A DNA stretch of 35,736 nucleotides from Helicobacter mehlei. GTDB taxonomy: Bacteria; Campylobacterota; Campylobacteria; Campylobacterales; Helicobacteraceae. This document shows, piece by piece, positions 23,587-30,979 of the stretch. The notes beneath the pieces are model-generated. The model saw nothing but the letters and a program-made list of their open reading frames with translations. It was not told the origin of the DNA and ran no database searches. Every line of letters starts with the position of its first letter. Position 1 is the first letter of the stretch. A program made the translations under genes and the position numbers. Location of the stretch: the NCBI RefSeq assembly GCF_003660265.1, contig NZ_QXQP01000017.1:1-35736 (forward strand), given 5' to 3'.

Positions 23587-24516
23587 TTATTTTTTCAAAA
23601 AGACTTGGATTTGAACTTGTTTGCGTAACTTCTCTAGCTCGGCTTTAACATGCTCTTGGAACTCGTGTTCCTTGAGGATACCAATAATGGTCTGTTTGGT
23701 CTGCTCATAGGTGGGTGTTTTAGGTTCGTTCTTGCTGATCAAATAGATCACGTGGTAGCCAAATTCGGTTTTAACCGGGGTTCTGGTGTAGCTACCCGGG
23801 CGGAGCGCAAAGACGGCACTAGAAAACTCGGGTGCCATTTGGTTTTTTTGGAACTTGCCCAAATCACCACCATTCTTGGAGTTTTTGGTGTTGGGATCGT
23901 TAGACTCTTTATTGGCGATGCTGATAAACTCTTGTTCCACCCTATTTTTGGGGACTTTGTTGAGCTCAGAGATCACTCGTTTGGCATCTGCCTCTGTTTT
24001 GAGCAAAATATGTCTAGCATGCGCTTCTTGTTGGACGAATTGGGCTTTATTTTCATTGTAATATTTCTTGAGATCCGATTCGGGGATTTGTTCCCTTCCA
24101 ATGTTTTCTGCTTGGTGTTTAGCCCAAATCTCTACGAGCAACTGCTTTTGGTAACTAGCCATGCTATTTTTGAATTCTTCGGTATGTTCCAAACCTTCTT
24201 TGCGCGCCTCTTTTTCAATTAGAAGGTTGTTGATCGCTTGTTCGAGCAAAGCTTCTTTTTGCTCAGGCTTGAGCTTGTCGAAGTCAAAATTGGGGTTGCG
24301 CCGCTTGATCACCGCAAAATCATCGGTTGTGATATCCACCACCTCTGGTTTAGAGTGTCTGTTCTTATGGCCTTTTTTACCCGTGTGGGCACTTGGAAAA
24401 GTGATTGTCGCCAGAGGTTTTTCAGTTTGCTCTGTATATCCCTTTGTCTTGGCACTCACAACACCTACCCCCAAAAAACCCACCAACGCCAAGCTCAAAA
24501 CGCCTTTTTTAATCAT
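23587..24516 (-). CDS. Periplasmic/secreted peptidyl-prolyl cis-trans isomerase (parvulin family, HP0175-type)
   Basis: 309 residues. A signal peptide (MIKKGVLSLALVGFLGVGVVSA) leads a SurA/PpiC-like protein: an N-terminal helical chaperone part, then a parvulin domain (about 165-265) with ARHILLKTEADAKRVISEL and GGDLGKFQKNQMAPEFSSAVFAL, and a C-terminal helix. The H. pylori homologue HP0175 is a secreted antigen that acts on host cells. The start at 24516 is chosen because GGAGAT lies seven bases upstream and the signal peptide begins there; earlier in-frame codons run into the divergent promoter region. It is the first gene of ppiC - fba - efp. Confidence 0.92.
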   Translation of the reverse strand: MIKKGVLSLALVGFLGVGVVSAKTKGYTEQTEKPLATITFPSAHTGKKGHKNRHSKPEVVDITTDDFAVIKRRNPNFDFDKLKPEQKEALLEQAINNLLIEKEARKEGLEHTEEFKNSMASYQKQLLVEIWAKHQAENIGREQIPESDLKKYYNENKAQFVQQEAHARHILLKTEADAKRVISELNKVPKNRVEQEFISIANKESNDPNTKNSKNGGDLGKFQKNQMAPEFSSAVFALRPGSYTRTPVKTEFGYHVIYLISKNEPKTPTYEQTKQTIIGILKEHEFQEHVKAELEKLRKQVQIQVFLKK

Positions 24517-24590
24517 AAAAATCTCCAAACTATTGTAAAATAAACTTCTATCATAGCATGCCAAACTTAAACAAATAAGAAAGAGAGAAG
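24517..24590. promoter_or_regulatory. Divergent promoter region between ppiC and the EI24-like gene
   Basis: AT-rich 74-base gap. Plus strand: TATCAT at 24549-24554, about 37 bases before the ATG at 24591. Minus strand: TACAAT at 24532-24537 is the only -10-like element for the ppiC unit, giving a very short leader. No -35 match is clear on either side. Confidence 0.4.
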
Positions 24591-25313
24591 ATGAAAGGTC
24601 CATTACAGACAATTCGCGAGAGCTGGAGAGATTTTTTTAATTGGAAAATGGTGCTTTTAAACATTGCGCCCGTGTTGATCGGCTTGCTCTTTTGGGGGGG
24701 CTTGTTGTTTTACTTTGGGGGGAATATCGTGCGGATTTTAGAGGGTTTCTTACCCACTAGCTGGTATCACTATGTCCACAGCGGGGGATTTTTGCCGGCG
24801 ATGTCCTTGTTGGTGTTCAAGGCTTTTGTCTATGTGTTGGTGGTGTTGGTGGTGTTGGTTTTAAGTCTGGTTGGTAATGTACTTTTCTCGCTCTTTTATA
24901 CGCCTATCGTGTTGCGTTTCCTGCAACAAAAATACTACCCGCAAGTCTCTTTGGAGAGTTTTGGCAATCTAAACCTTTGTTTGCAACACTTCCTCAAACA
25001 ACTTGTCTTTTTAGGGCTTTTCTTGTTGGTGTGCATCCCCCTCTATTTTATCCCTTTTATTGGAATCTTTTTTTCGCTCATCCCCCATTACTTCTTTTTC
25101 AAAAATACCATGTCTTTTGATATCGCTAGCTCTCTATTTAGCCAGCAAGATTATCAGCGTGTCCAAAAAGACTACAGGATCGCTAACCACAAGATCGCCA
25201 TTTTGAGTTACTTTTTTTCGCTCATCCCCATCTTTAATTTCTTTGCCACCCTGCTCCAAACCATTATCTTCAGCCACCACTTCCTAGAGATCAAGTCTAA
25301 GCAAAAATCTTAG
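24591..25313 (+). CDS. EI24/CysZ-like integral membrane protein (HP0174-type)
   Basis: 240 residues and very hydrophobic, with about four to five membrane segments: near 20-45, 68-105 (a long Val/Leu-rich pair), 140-168 and 205-232. The first two occur around FFNWKMVLLNIAPVLIGLLF and LVVLVVLVLSLVGNVLFSLFYTPIV. This is the pattern of the EI24/CysZ family (sulfate uptake in E. coli), but transport of sulfate is not shown for Helicobacter. The same gene is divergent from ppiC in H. pylori. Its TAG is directly followed by the stop of the convergent crcB gene. Confidence 0.8.
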   Translation: MKGPLQTIRESWRDFFNWKMVLLNIAPVLIGLLFWGGLLFYFGGNIVRILEGFLPTSWYHYVHSGGFLPAMSLLVFKAFVYVLVVLVVLVLSLVGNVLFSLFYTPIVLRFLQQKYYPQVSLESFGNLNLCLQHFLKQLVFLGLFLLVCIPLYFIPFIGIFFSLIPHYFFFKNTMSFDIASSLFSQQDYQRVQKDYRIANHKIAILSYFFSLIPIFNFFATLLQTIIFSHHFLEIKSKQKS

Positions 25314-25679
25314 CTAGCCACCAGCAAAAGCCACGCAAACAAAGCCTAAAATATTCGTCCCAAAGACATAAAACAAGGCTTCGACCACTGCTTGGCTTTG
25401 GAGCAACTTGATGGTATCTAGCCCAAAAGAAGAAAAGGTAGTGAAGCCCCCTAATACCCCTGTGATGAAAAAGACGCTCATTTTGTCCCCCAAGATCGAT
25501 TTGACAGCCAAATGTCCGGCAAAACCAATAACAAAGCACCCAATTAAATTCACGCTAAAAGTGCCTAGTGGGAAATAATTCCACATCAAAAACTTAGAGG
25601 GTGTGATTTTACCCACAAGGTAACGCAAACTACTTCCAACCGCTCCGCCCAAGGCTGCCCAAAGAAACACTAAGCTCAT
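25314..25679 (-). CDS. crcB: Fluoride-specific ion channel CrcB/Fluc
   Basis: 121 residues with four membrane helices. Dual-topology dimer that lets fluoride leave the cell. Family motifs are clear: GGAVGSSLRY at the N-terminus, GTFSVNLIGCF (channel Asn), and GGFTTFSSFGLD with the Phe-box and the central TTFS turn. The ATG follows AAAGGT. It ends the rhodanese - hemD - crcB unit (43 bases after hemD). No fluoride riboswitch is seen upstream; the gap is too short. Confidence 0.94.
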   Translation of the reverse strand: MSLVFLWAALGGAVGSSLRYLVGKITPSKFLMWNYFPLGTFSVNLIGCFVIGFAGHLAVKSILGDKMSVFFITGVLGGFTTFSSFGLDTIKLLQSQAVVEALFYVFGTNILGFVCVAFAGG

Positions 25680-25722
25680 ATTAACCTTTCATTTTCCTAA
25701 AGACCTACATTCTAGCATAAGC

Positions 25723-26400
25723 TCAGAGTGTTTTAGCTAAGGCGATGCTGGATTCTAAAGTGGGTTTTGGGCTTTTAAATGCACTCATTTGGGGATCAAA
25801 GCTTTTTAAGGTGCTCTCTCCTAGTGCGATGGCTGTATAACTCCTATCCCAGTCAAAATTAGCCCTAAAAGCCTTGTAGGCACTGGGTGCGCCAAAGATC
25901 AAAATGGAGTGGGGCTTGGGTTTGCGCTCTGGGGGCAGTTTGAGTGGCTTTGTTTGGTAGGCGATGCATTGTTTGAGTGGGATTTGCTCTTGGATGAGGG
26001 CTTGATCTAAACCAGAAACAATGGTTTGTGCGCGCACATAGAGAGCATAAGAATCGGGAGGCAAAGCAGAGCGCAAAAGGGGACTCATCTCAGCACAAAA
26101 GCCTAAACCTTCCCCCTTTTGCCCGACAAAATACACATCAAAACCCAAATCGCGCGCCACTTGTGCGCTTTTAGAGGCTAGGGCAAAGACGGGGAGAGCC
26201 TTTAAAATGGACTCTGTGGGGGTGTTTTTAAACTGGTTTTCTAGGGCTAGAGGGGCATGCTTGGAGGTGAAAATTAAGGCTTTGATGGGAGCTAGATCAA
26301 GTTTTAGGGGCAGATACTCTATGGCACTCACGACAAGTTGTTCAAACCCCAAGCTAGCATGGAGTCTAGAGCCCACCAGCACAATGGGGCGATCACCCAC
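25723..26400 (-). CDS. hemD: Uroporphyrinogen-III synthase
   Basis: 225 residues. Closes the linear hydroxymethylbilane into uroporphyrinogen III with inversion of ring D, in heme synthesis. The sequence is poorly conserved in the family, but PIVLVGSR at the start, ALIFTSKHA, a mid-protein VYFVGQKGEGLG, LYVRAQ, the SILIFGAPSAYKAF segment and the late TAIALGESTLKSF are where HemD proteins have them. The order rhodanese - hemD - crcB is that of HP1223-HP1225 in H. pylori. The ATG overlaps the rhodanese gene by eight bases. Confidence 0.88.
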   Translation of the reverse strand: MGDRPIVLVGSRLHASLGFEQLVVSAIEYLPLKLDLAPIKALIFTSKHAPLALENQFKNTPTESILKALPVFALASKSAQVARDLGFDVYFVGQKGEGLGFCAEMSPLLRSALPPDSYALYVRAQTIVSGLDQALIQEQIPLKQCIAYQTKPLKLPPERKPKPHSILIFGAPSAYKAFRANFDWDRSYTAIALGESTLKSFDPQMSAFKSPKPTLESSIALAKTL

Positions 26401-26713
26401 CCAGCATCTCTAGTCCGTGGGCTTTAAAATCCTCGATATTTGCCTTAAGAAAATAAATATTTCCTAGCCCCATTCCATGCAAGAGGCTAGCATAGCGTCC
26501 AGCGGTATTCCCATGCCAGCACTGCAACAAAACCTTTTGATCGGGGCGTTGCAAGGCAAAGTCTTTAATGGCTTGCAGATCATCTAAGTGAATCGCACCC
26601 TTTAAATGACCCTTTTGATAAGAACTATGATCGCGAATGTCAATGACACAATAATCACTGGGGTTAAAGGAGTCCAGAGTAACGGCACGGCTAGGAGAAT
26701 GATCGGGTGTCAT
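26393..26713 (-). CDS. Single-domain rhodanese-like protein
   Basis: 106 residues. One rhodanese domain with VIDIRDHSSYQKGHLKGAIHL (CH2A motif) and an active-site loop LQCWHGNTAGRYA whose Cys would carry the persulfide. Thiosulfate or polysulfide sulfurtransferase activity is expected; the six-residue loop CWHGNT is the usual size. It overlaps hemD by eight bases and starts behind GAGGA. Divergent from dld. Confidence 0.88.
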   Translation of the reverse strand: MTPDHSPSRAVTLDSFNPSDYCVIDIRDHSSYQKGHLKGAIHLDDLQAIKDFALQRPDQKVLLQCWHGNTAGRYASLLHGMGLGNIYFLKANIEDFKAHGLEMLGG

Positions 26714-26773
26714 GAAAAATCCTCAATTTCTGTGGATTTTAGCTAAACTTCTTTAAATAAGGGCAAAAAAGAC

Positions 26774-26779
26774 TATAAT
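26774..26779 (+). promoter_or_regulatory. -10 box of the dld-uppS unit
   Basis: Perfect TATAAT. Its last two bases are the first two bases of the upstream-most in-frame ATG of dld (26778), so that ATG would lie before the transcription start. AAGGAGG at 26787-26793 then serves a TTG start at 26799. Confidence 0.65.
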
Positions 26780-26798
26780 GGGCAACAAGGAGGCCAAA

Positions 26799-29624
26799 TT
26801 GACACTCTCTAGTTCTTATGAGGCATTTTACAGCGATGCACAGGTATTTTTGAAAGATCGCATTTATGCAGATTATTTACGCCGCTTGGTCTATGGCACA
26901 GATGCCTCGTGTTACCGCTACATCCCCCGATTAGTGATCAAGGCCCTAGATGAGATAGAGATCATCCGTATTCTAGGTTTGGCTAGACATTACCAAATCC
27001 CTTTAACCTTTAGGGCAGCTGGGAGCTCTCTATCTGGGCAGGCGTGCTCTGATGGGGTGTTGGTGATGATCCATCTGGGTTGGCAGGATATACAGATTGC
27101 ACCTGATAGCTCTAGTATCCGCCTTTCTTGCGGGGTGATTGGGGGTTATGCCAATGAAGCCTTAAAGGGCTTGCATAAAAAGATCGGACCCGATCCAGCC
27201 AGCATTAATGTTGCCATGTTAGGGGGGATTTTGGCTAATAATTCTAGTGGCATGTGCTGTGGGGTGAAAAATAATAGCTACAACACCCTCAAGTCCCTAC
27301 GCTTGATCCTAGCCGATGGGACGCTTTTAGACACCTCCAGCCCCTCAAGCGTGCAGGCATTCAGACAAAGCCATGCTAATTTATTGCAAAGTTTGCTCAA
27401 TCTGCGTGCCCAAGTGCTAGAAGACTCTGAGTTGCACACACTCATCAGCAAAAAATACCAGATTAAGAACACTACAGGTTATAGCCTAAATGCCCTCATC
27501 GATTTTGAAGACCCTATCGAGATTTTAAGCCATCTTTTCATTGGCTCAGAGGGGACGCTAGGCTTTATCTCCTCTTGTGAATTAGAATGCGTGGAAGATG
27601 CGCCCTTTAAAGAGTGCTTGCTCCTTTTTTATGAAAATTTGCAAAGAGCCATTGAGACCATCCGCATTCTAGCCCAAAATGACGACAAGATCAGTGCGGC
27701 TGAGGTGATGGATCATGCGTGCTTGGTGAGCGTACAGGGCTTAGAGGGCATGCCCGCAATTTTGGAGCAAGTCCAAAAAAACACCGCTTGTATTTTGGTG
27801 CAGCTTGAGCATGAAGATGCGGGTATTTTAAGGGAGAACACCGCCTTTGTGTTGGATGCCATCGCACACATCCCCACCATTCTACCCACCCAGCAAAGCA
27901 ACCAACCCAGCGTTTATAATAGCTGGTGGAATATCCGCAAGGGCATTTTCCCCATCATCACCAAAAAGAGGCGCGCGGGGGCAAGCGTGATCACGGAGGA
28001 TTTATGCTTTGATATGGATCATATCCAAGAGGGCATGGCACAAATTGAAGCCCTCTTAGAAAAACATGGTTTTAAAGAACACGGCGTGATTTTTGGGCAT
28101 GCGCTCAGTGGGAATCTGCATTTTTTAATTACACCTCTATTAGAAAACCCCACAGAACGCTCACAATTTAGCGCGTTGATGGAGGATTTAGCCGGTATGG
28201 TGGTGTCTTTGCAAGGCTCGATCAAAGCCGAACATGGCACAGGGCGCATGGTCGCCCCCTTTGTGAAATTAGAATGGGGGGATAAAGCTTATGGCTTGTG
28301 TGAGCAAATCAAGACTCTTTTTGATCCCCTAGGGATTTTAAACCCCGATGTGATCTTATCCAAAGACCCCCATATCCACACCAAGAATCTAAAAAGCAAC
28401 ACGCCCATAGAGCCTGAGCTCGAATCGTGTATCGAATGTGGAATCTGTGAGCGCATTTGTCCTAGCCGTTATCTTTCTTTGACCCCCCGCCAACGCATCG
28501 TGCTGCACCGCGAGATCACGCGTTTAGAACGGCGCGTCAAACAAGGGCACACAAAGGATCAAGCCCTCTTAGAGGAGCTTTTAGTAGGGTATGCCTATTT
28601 GAGCGATGAAACTTGTGCGGCATGCCATATGTGTGCGGCTTTGTGCCCCGTGCAAATTGATAGTGCCACCATCGCCCTTAAGAGTCGCCAAAAACACGCT
28701 AAGGGCAAGGGTCTAGCCAAGCAGATTTTAGCCCACATGGATAAGAGCATCGGCATGGTGAAATGGGGTCTAGGTCTAGCCCACAATGCACAGGTGATCT
28801 TGGGGGCTAAAAAGGCGCGTGATTGGAGCTTAAAAATGCATGCTAAATGTGGCACCCCCCTTGTGCCCACCCATTTACCGATCAAAAATCGTTACAAACT
28901 CCAAAATAGAGAAAATGGGGAAAAAAGCGTCATTTATTTTTCGACCTGCATGAACCGTGCCTTTGCGCCCTCTAAGATGATGACCGATCGGCGTTCGATC
29001 CAAGAGGTCTTTGAATCTCTATGTGCTAAGGCGCAATTTAGCGTGATCTACCCCAAGAATCTAGCCAAGTTGTGTTGTGGCAAGGCGTTTATCAATTATA
29101 CGGACTTGAGCGCGCAAAATAGCAACACAAATGCCCAACTATTAAAAGAGCTTTCACAAAATGGCAAGATTCCCATTGTCTTAGATCATAGCGCGTGTAG
29201 CACGCATTTAATGGAGGCATTGGGCGATCAGGGTTTAAAAATCTACGATCTGGCGATTTTTATTGCCCAAGAAATCCTGCCCCACTTGCACTTAGTGCCC
29301 ACACAAGAGAGTGTGGGGCTTTATACCATGTGTGCGGCTAAGAGGGCGGGCTATGAGCAAGAGATGTTAGATTTGGCGCACGCTTGTGTGGGTGGGGAGG
29401 TGGTGGTGCATGCCCAAACCGGTTGTTGTGGCTTTGCGGGAGATAAGGGGTTTATTAGCCCCGAGCTCAACCAGCATGCCTTGATCGATTTTGTGGCATT
29501 TTATGCCCAAAAGGGCTTAAAAAAGGGATTTTGTAGCTCCAGCACTTGTGAAATCGGTTTGAGCGAATCGACTGCTATGAGTTGGCAACACATAGCTTAT
29601 TTGGTGGATGCTTGTTCTAAATGA
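26799..29624 (+). CDS. dld: Membrane-associated FAD/Fe-S D-lactate dehydrogenase-type oxidoreductase
   Basis: About 941 residues, matching H. pylori HP1222. It fuses an FAD-binding oxidase to an iron-sulfur and CCG module. In order: PCMH FAD domain (about 35-215; RAAGSSLSGQA, LGGILANNSSGM), FAD-oxidase C-terminal domain (about 260-525; GHALSGNLHF, EHGTGRM, DPLGILNPD), a ferredoxin-like part with two 4Fe-4S clusters (CIECGICERICP and CAACHMCAALCP), then CCG blocks (LCCGKAF and TGCCGFAGDKG). D-lactate is the likely substrate and quinone the acceptor. The TTG start at 26799 is preferred because AAGGAGG lies five bases upstream and the TATAAT promoter covers the earlier ATG. uppS overlaps its stop by four bases. 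Confidence 0.92.
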   Translation: MTLSSSYEAFYSDAQVFLKDRIYADYLRRLVYGTDASCYRYIPRLVIKALDEIEIIRILGLARHYQIPLTFRAAGSSLSGQACSDGVLVMIHLGWQDIQIAPDSSSIRLSCGVIGGYANEALKGLHKKIGPDPASINVAMLGGILANNSSGMCCGVKNNSYNTLKSLRLILADGTLLDTSSPSSVQAFRQSHANLLQSLLNLRAQVLEDSELHTLISKKYQIKNTTGYSLNALIDFEDPIEILSHLFIGSEGTLGFISSCELECVEDAPFKECLLLFYENLQRAIETIRILAQNDDKISAAEVMDHACLVSVQGLEGMPAILEQVQKNTACILVQLEHEDAGILRENTAFVLDAIAHIPTILPTQQSNQPSVYNSWWNIRKGIFPIITKKRRAGASVITEDLCFDMDHIQEGMAQIEALLEKHGFKEHGVIFGHALSGNLHFLITPLLENPTERSQFSALMEDLAGMVVSLQGSIKAEHGTGRMVAPFVKLEWGDKAYGLCEQIKTLFDPLGILNPDVILSKDPHIHTKNLKSNTPIEPELESCIECGICERICPSRYLSLTPRQRIVLHREITRLERRVKQGHTKDQALLEELLVGYAYLSDETCAACHMCAALCPVQIDSATIALKSRQKHAKGKGLAKQILAHMDKSIGMVKWGLGLAHNAQVILGAKKARDWSLKMHAKCGTPLVPTHLPIKNRYKLQNRENGEKSVIYFSTCMNRAFAPSKMMTDRRSIQEVFESLCAKAQFSVIYPKNLAKLCCGKAFINYTDLSAQNSNTNAQLLKELSQNGKIPIVLDHSACSTHLMEALGDQGLKIYDLAIFIAQEILPHLHLVPTQESVGLYTMCAAKRAGYEQEMLDLAHACVGGEVVVHAQTGCCGFAGDKGFISPELNQHALIDFVAFYAQKGLKKGFCSSSTCEIGLSESTAMSWQHIAYLVDACSK

Positions 29625-30301
29625 ATGCGCTCAGACATCTAGCAATTATTATGGATGGCAATGGTCGGTGGGCCAAACAACAGGGCAAGGCACGCACGCA
29701 AGGGCATAGGCAGGGCATTACAGCCTTGCGTCAGATCACGACTTGGTGTGCCAAAAACAACATTGCCTATTTGAGTTTGTATGCCTTTTCGACCGAAAAT
29801 TGGAGTCGCCCCAAAAGCGAGGTGAGTTTTTTAATGCAGATGTTGCAAGAATATTTGGACAAGGAGAGGCCTACCTACTTGGATCACAATATCCGCTTCA
29901 AAGCCATTGGGGATTTGCAAAAATTCACACCAACTTTACGCCAAACCATTTTAGCCCTTGAGCAAGACACCGCCACGAATAACGCGCTCACCCAAGTTTT
30001 AGCCCTCAATTATGGGGCTAGAGATGAGATCGCTAGAGCCTGTTCTAAGATTATGTGCCAAAGATTGGAGGGGAGCATGCAAGAGCTCATTAACGCACAT
30101 TTGGACACAGCGGGCATGCCCGATGTGGATTTGTTAGTGCGCACGGGGGGGGAGATGCGCCTTTCTAACTTCTTGCTTTGGCAGTGTTCCTATGCAGAGC
30201 TGTTTTTTAGCCCCGTGCTGTGGCCAGATTTTACACCTGCACATCTGCAAGAGATCATTAAGATTTTTAAGCAAAGACAACGCAAATTTGGGAAAATTTA
30301 A
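29621..30301 (+). CDS. uppS: Undecaprenyl diphosphate synthase (cis-prenyltransferase)
   Basis: 226 residues. Adds eight isopentenyl units to farnesyl diphosphate to make the C55 carrier for peptidoglycan and LPS O-chain assembly. Signature MDGNGRWA has the catalytic Asp12. The GHRQG, YAFSTENW.RP and RTGGEMRLSNFLLWQ.YAE motifs all follow. The RTGG codons hold a run of eight G (30145-30152). The ATG overlaps the dld stop (ATGA). The HAD gene follows after nine bases, and wzk, which moves undecaprenyl-linked glycans, is the next gene on the other strand. Confidence 0.97.
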   Translation: MNALRHLAIIMDGNGRWAKQQGKARTQGHRQGITALRQITTWCAKNNIAYLSLYAFSTENWSRPKSEVSFLMQMLQEYLDKERPTYLDHNIRFKAIGDLQKFTPTLRQTILALEQDTATNNALTQVLALNYGARDEIARACSKIMCQRLEGSMQELINAHLDTAGMPDVDLLVRTGGEMRLSNFLLWQCSYAELFFSPVLWPDFTPAHLQEIIKIFKQRQRKFGKI

Positions 30302-30310
30302 GGAGAGTGC

Positions 30311-30979
30311 ATGTTAAAAGTCGTTGTGTGGGATTTTGATGGGGTGATCTTTGATAGCATGCATTTAAAATATGAGGGGTTTAAAACATTGTTTAAACGC
30401 CACACCAAGGCAGACATAGACGCATTAAAAGCCTTTGAGGATTACCATTATGCCAATGGCGGGGTGAGTCGTTTTGATAAAATCGCCCATTTTTATCAGC
30501 AGATTTTAAAGCAAGACACCAAACCCGAACAGATCAACGCTTTGGTGGAGGAATTTGGGCAGATCATCGCCAAAGACCTATTTTCTAGGGAGCATTTAAA
30601 CTTGGAAGTCTTGGACTTCATCAAAATCAACGATCAAAAATACACTTTTCACATTGCCTCAGCGGCCTTGCATAGTGAGTTGCAGATTTTATGCGAATTT
30701 TTGGGTTTAAAACCCTATTTTAAGAGCATTGAGGGGAGTCCACCTCAAAAGGCAAAAATCTTGGCTAATTTAGTGGCGACCTACCATTATAAACCCTATG
30801 AAATGCTCTTGATTGGGGATAGCCGTAGTGATTATGAGAGCGCACAGGCTAATCAAATCCCCTTTTTGGGCTACAATAACCCCACTTTGCAAGCTTTATT
30901 GCCCAAGGCTTACATCAGCCATTTTGCTAATTTGGATTTGAACACACTCACCCAGCAGGCTTACTTAGATCAATTTTAA
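30311..30979 (+). CDS. HAD-family phosphatase (beta-phosphoglucomutase/Gph-like)
   Basis: 222 residues. HAD motifs: I DFDGVIFD (about 8-15) with the nucleophile Asp, II HIASAAL, III Lys of PPQKAK, and IV LLIGDSRSDYESA. A helical cap lies between I and II (subclass IA). The substrate is a phosphate ester that the sequence does not name; place between uppS and wzk suggests envelope sugar or lipid-carrier metabolism, as inference only. A ribosome binding site (AAGGAG) precedes the ATG. The last 32 bases overlap the convergent wzk gene. Confidence 0.85.
   Translation: MLKVVVWDFDGVIFDSMHLKYEGFKTLFKRHTKADIDALKAFEDYHYANGGVSRFDKIAHFYQQILKQDTKPEQINALVEEFGQIIAKDLFSREHLNLEVLDFIKINDQKYTFHIASAALHSELQILCEFLGLKPYFKSIEGSPPQKAKILANLVATYHYKPYEMLLIGDSRSDYESAQANQIPFLGYNNPTLQALLPKAYISHFANLDLNTLTQQAYLDQF

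Noticed and set aside
30145-30152. Run of eight G inside uppS (and the matching run of eight C at 22834-22841 in fba) as phase-variation tracts
   Set aside because: Both encode strictly conserved residues (RTGGE in UppS, RGGIN in Fba) of essential enzymes, so the runs come from glycine codons; no sign of slippage.
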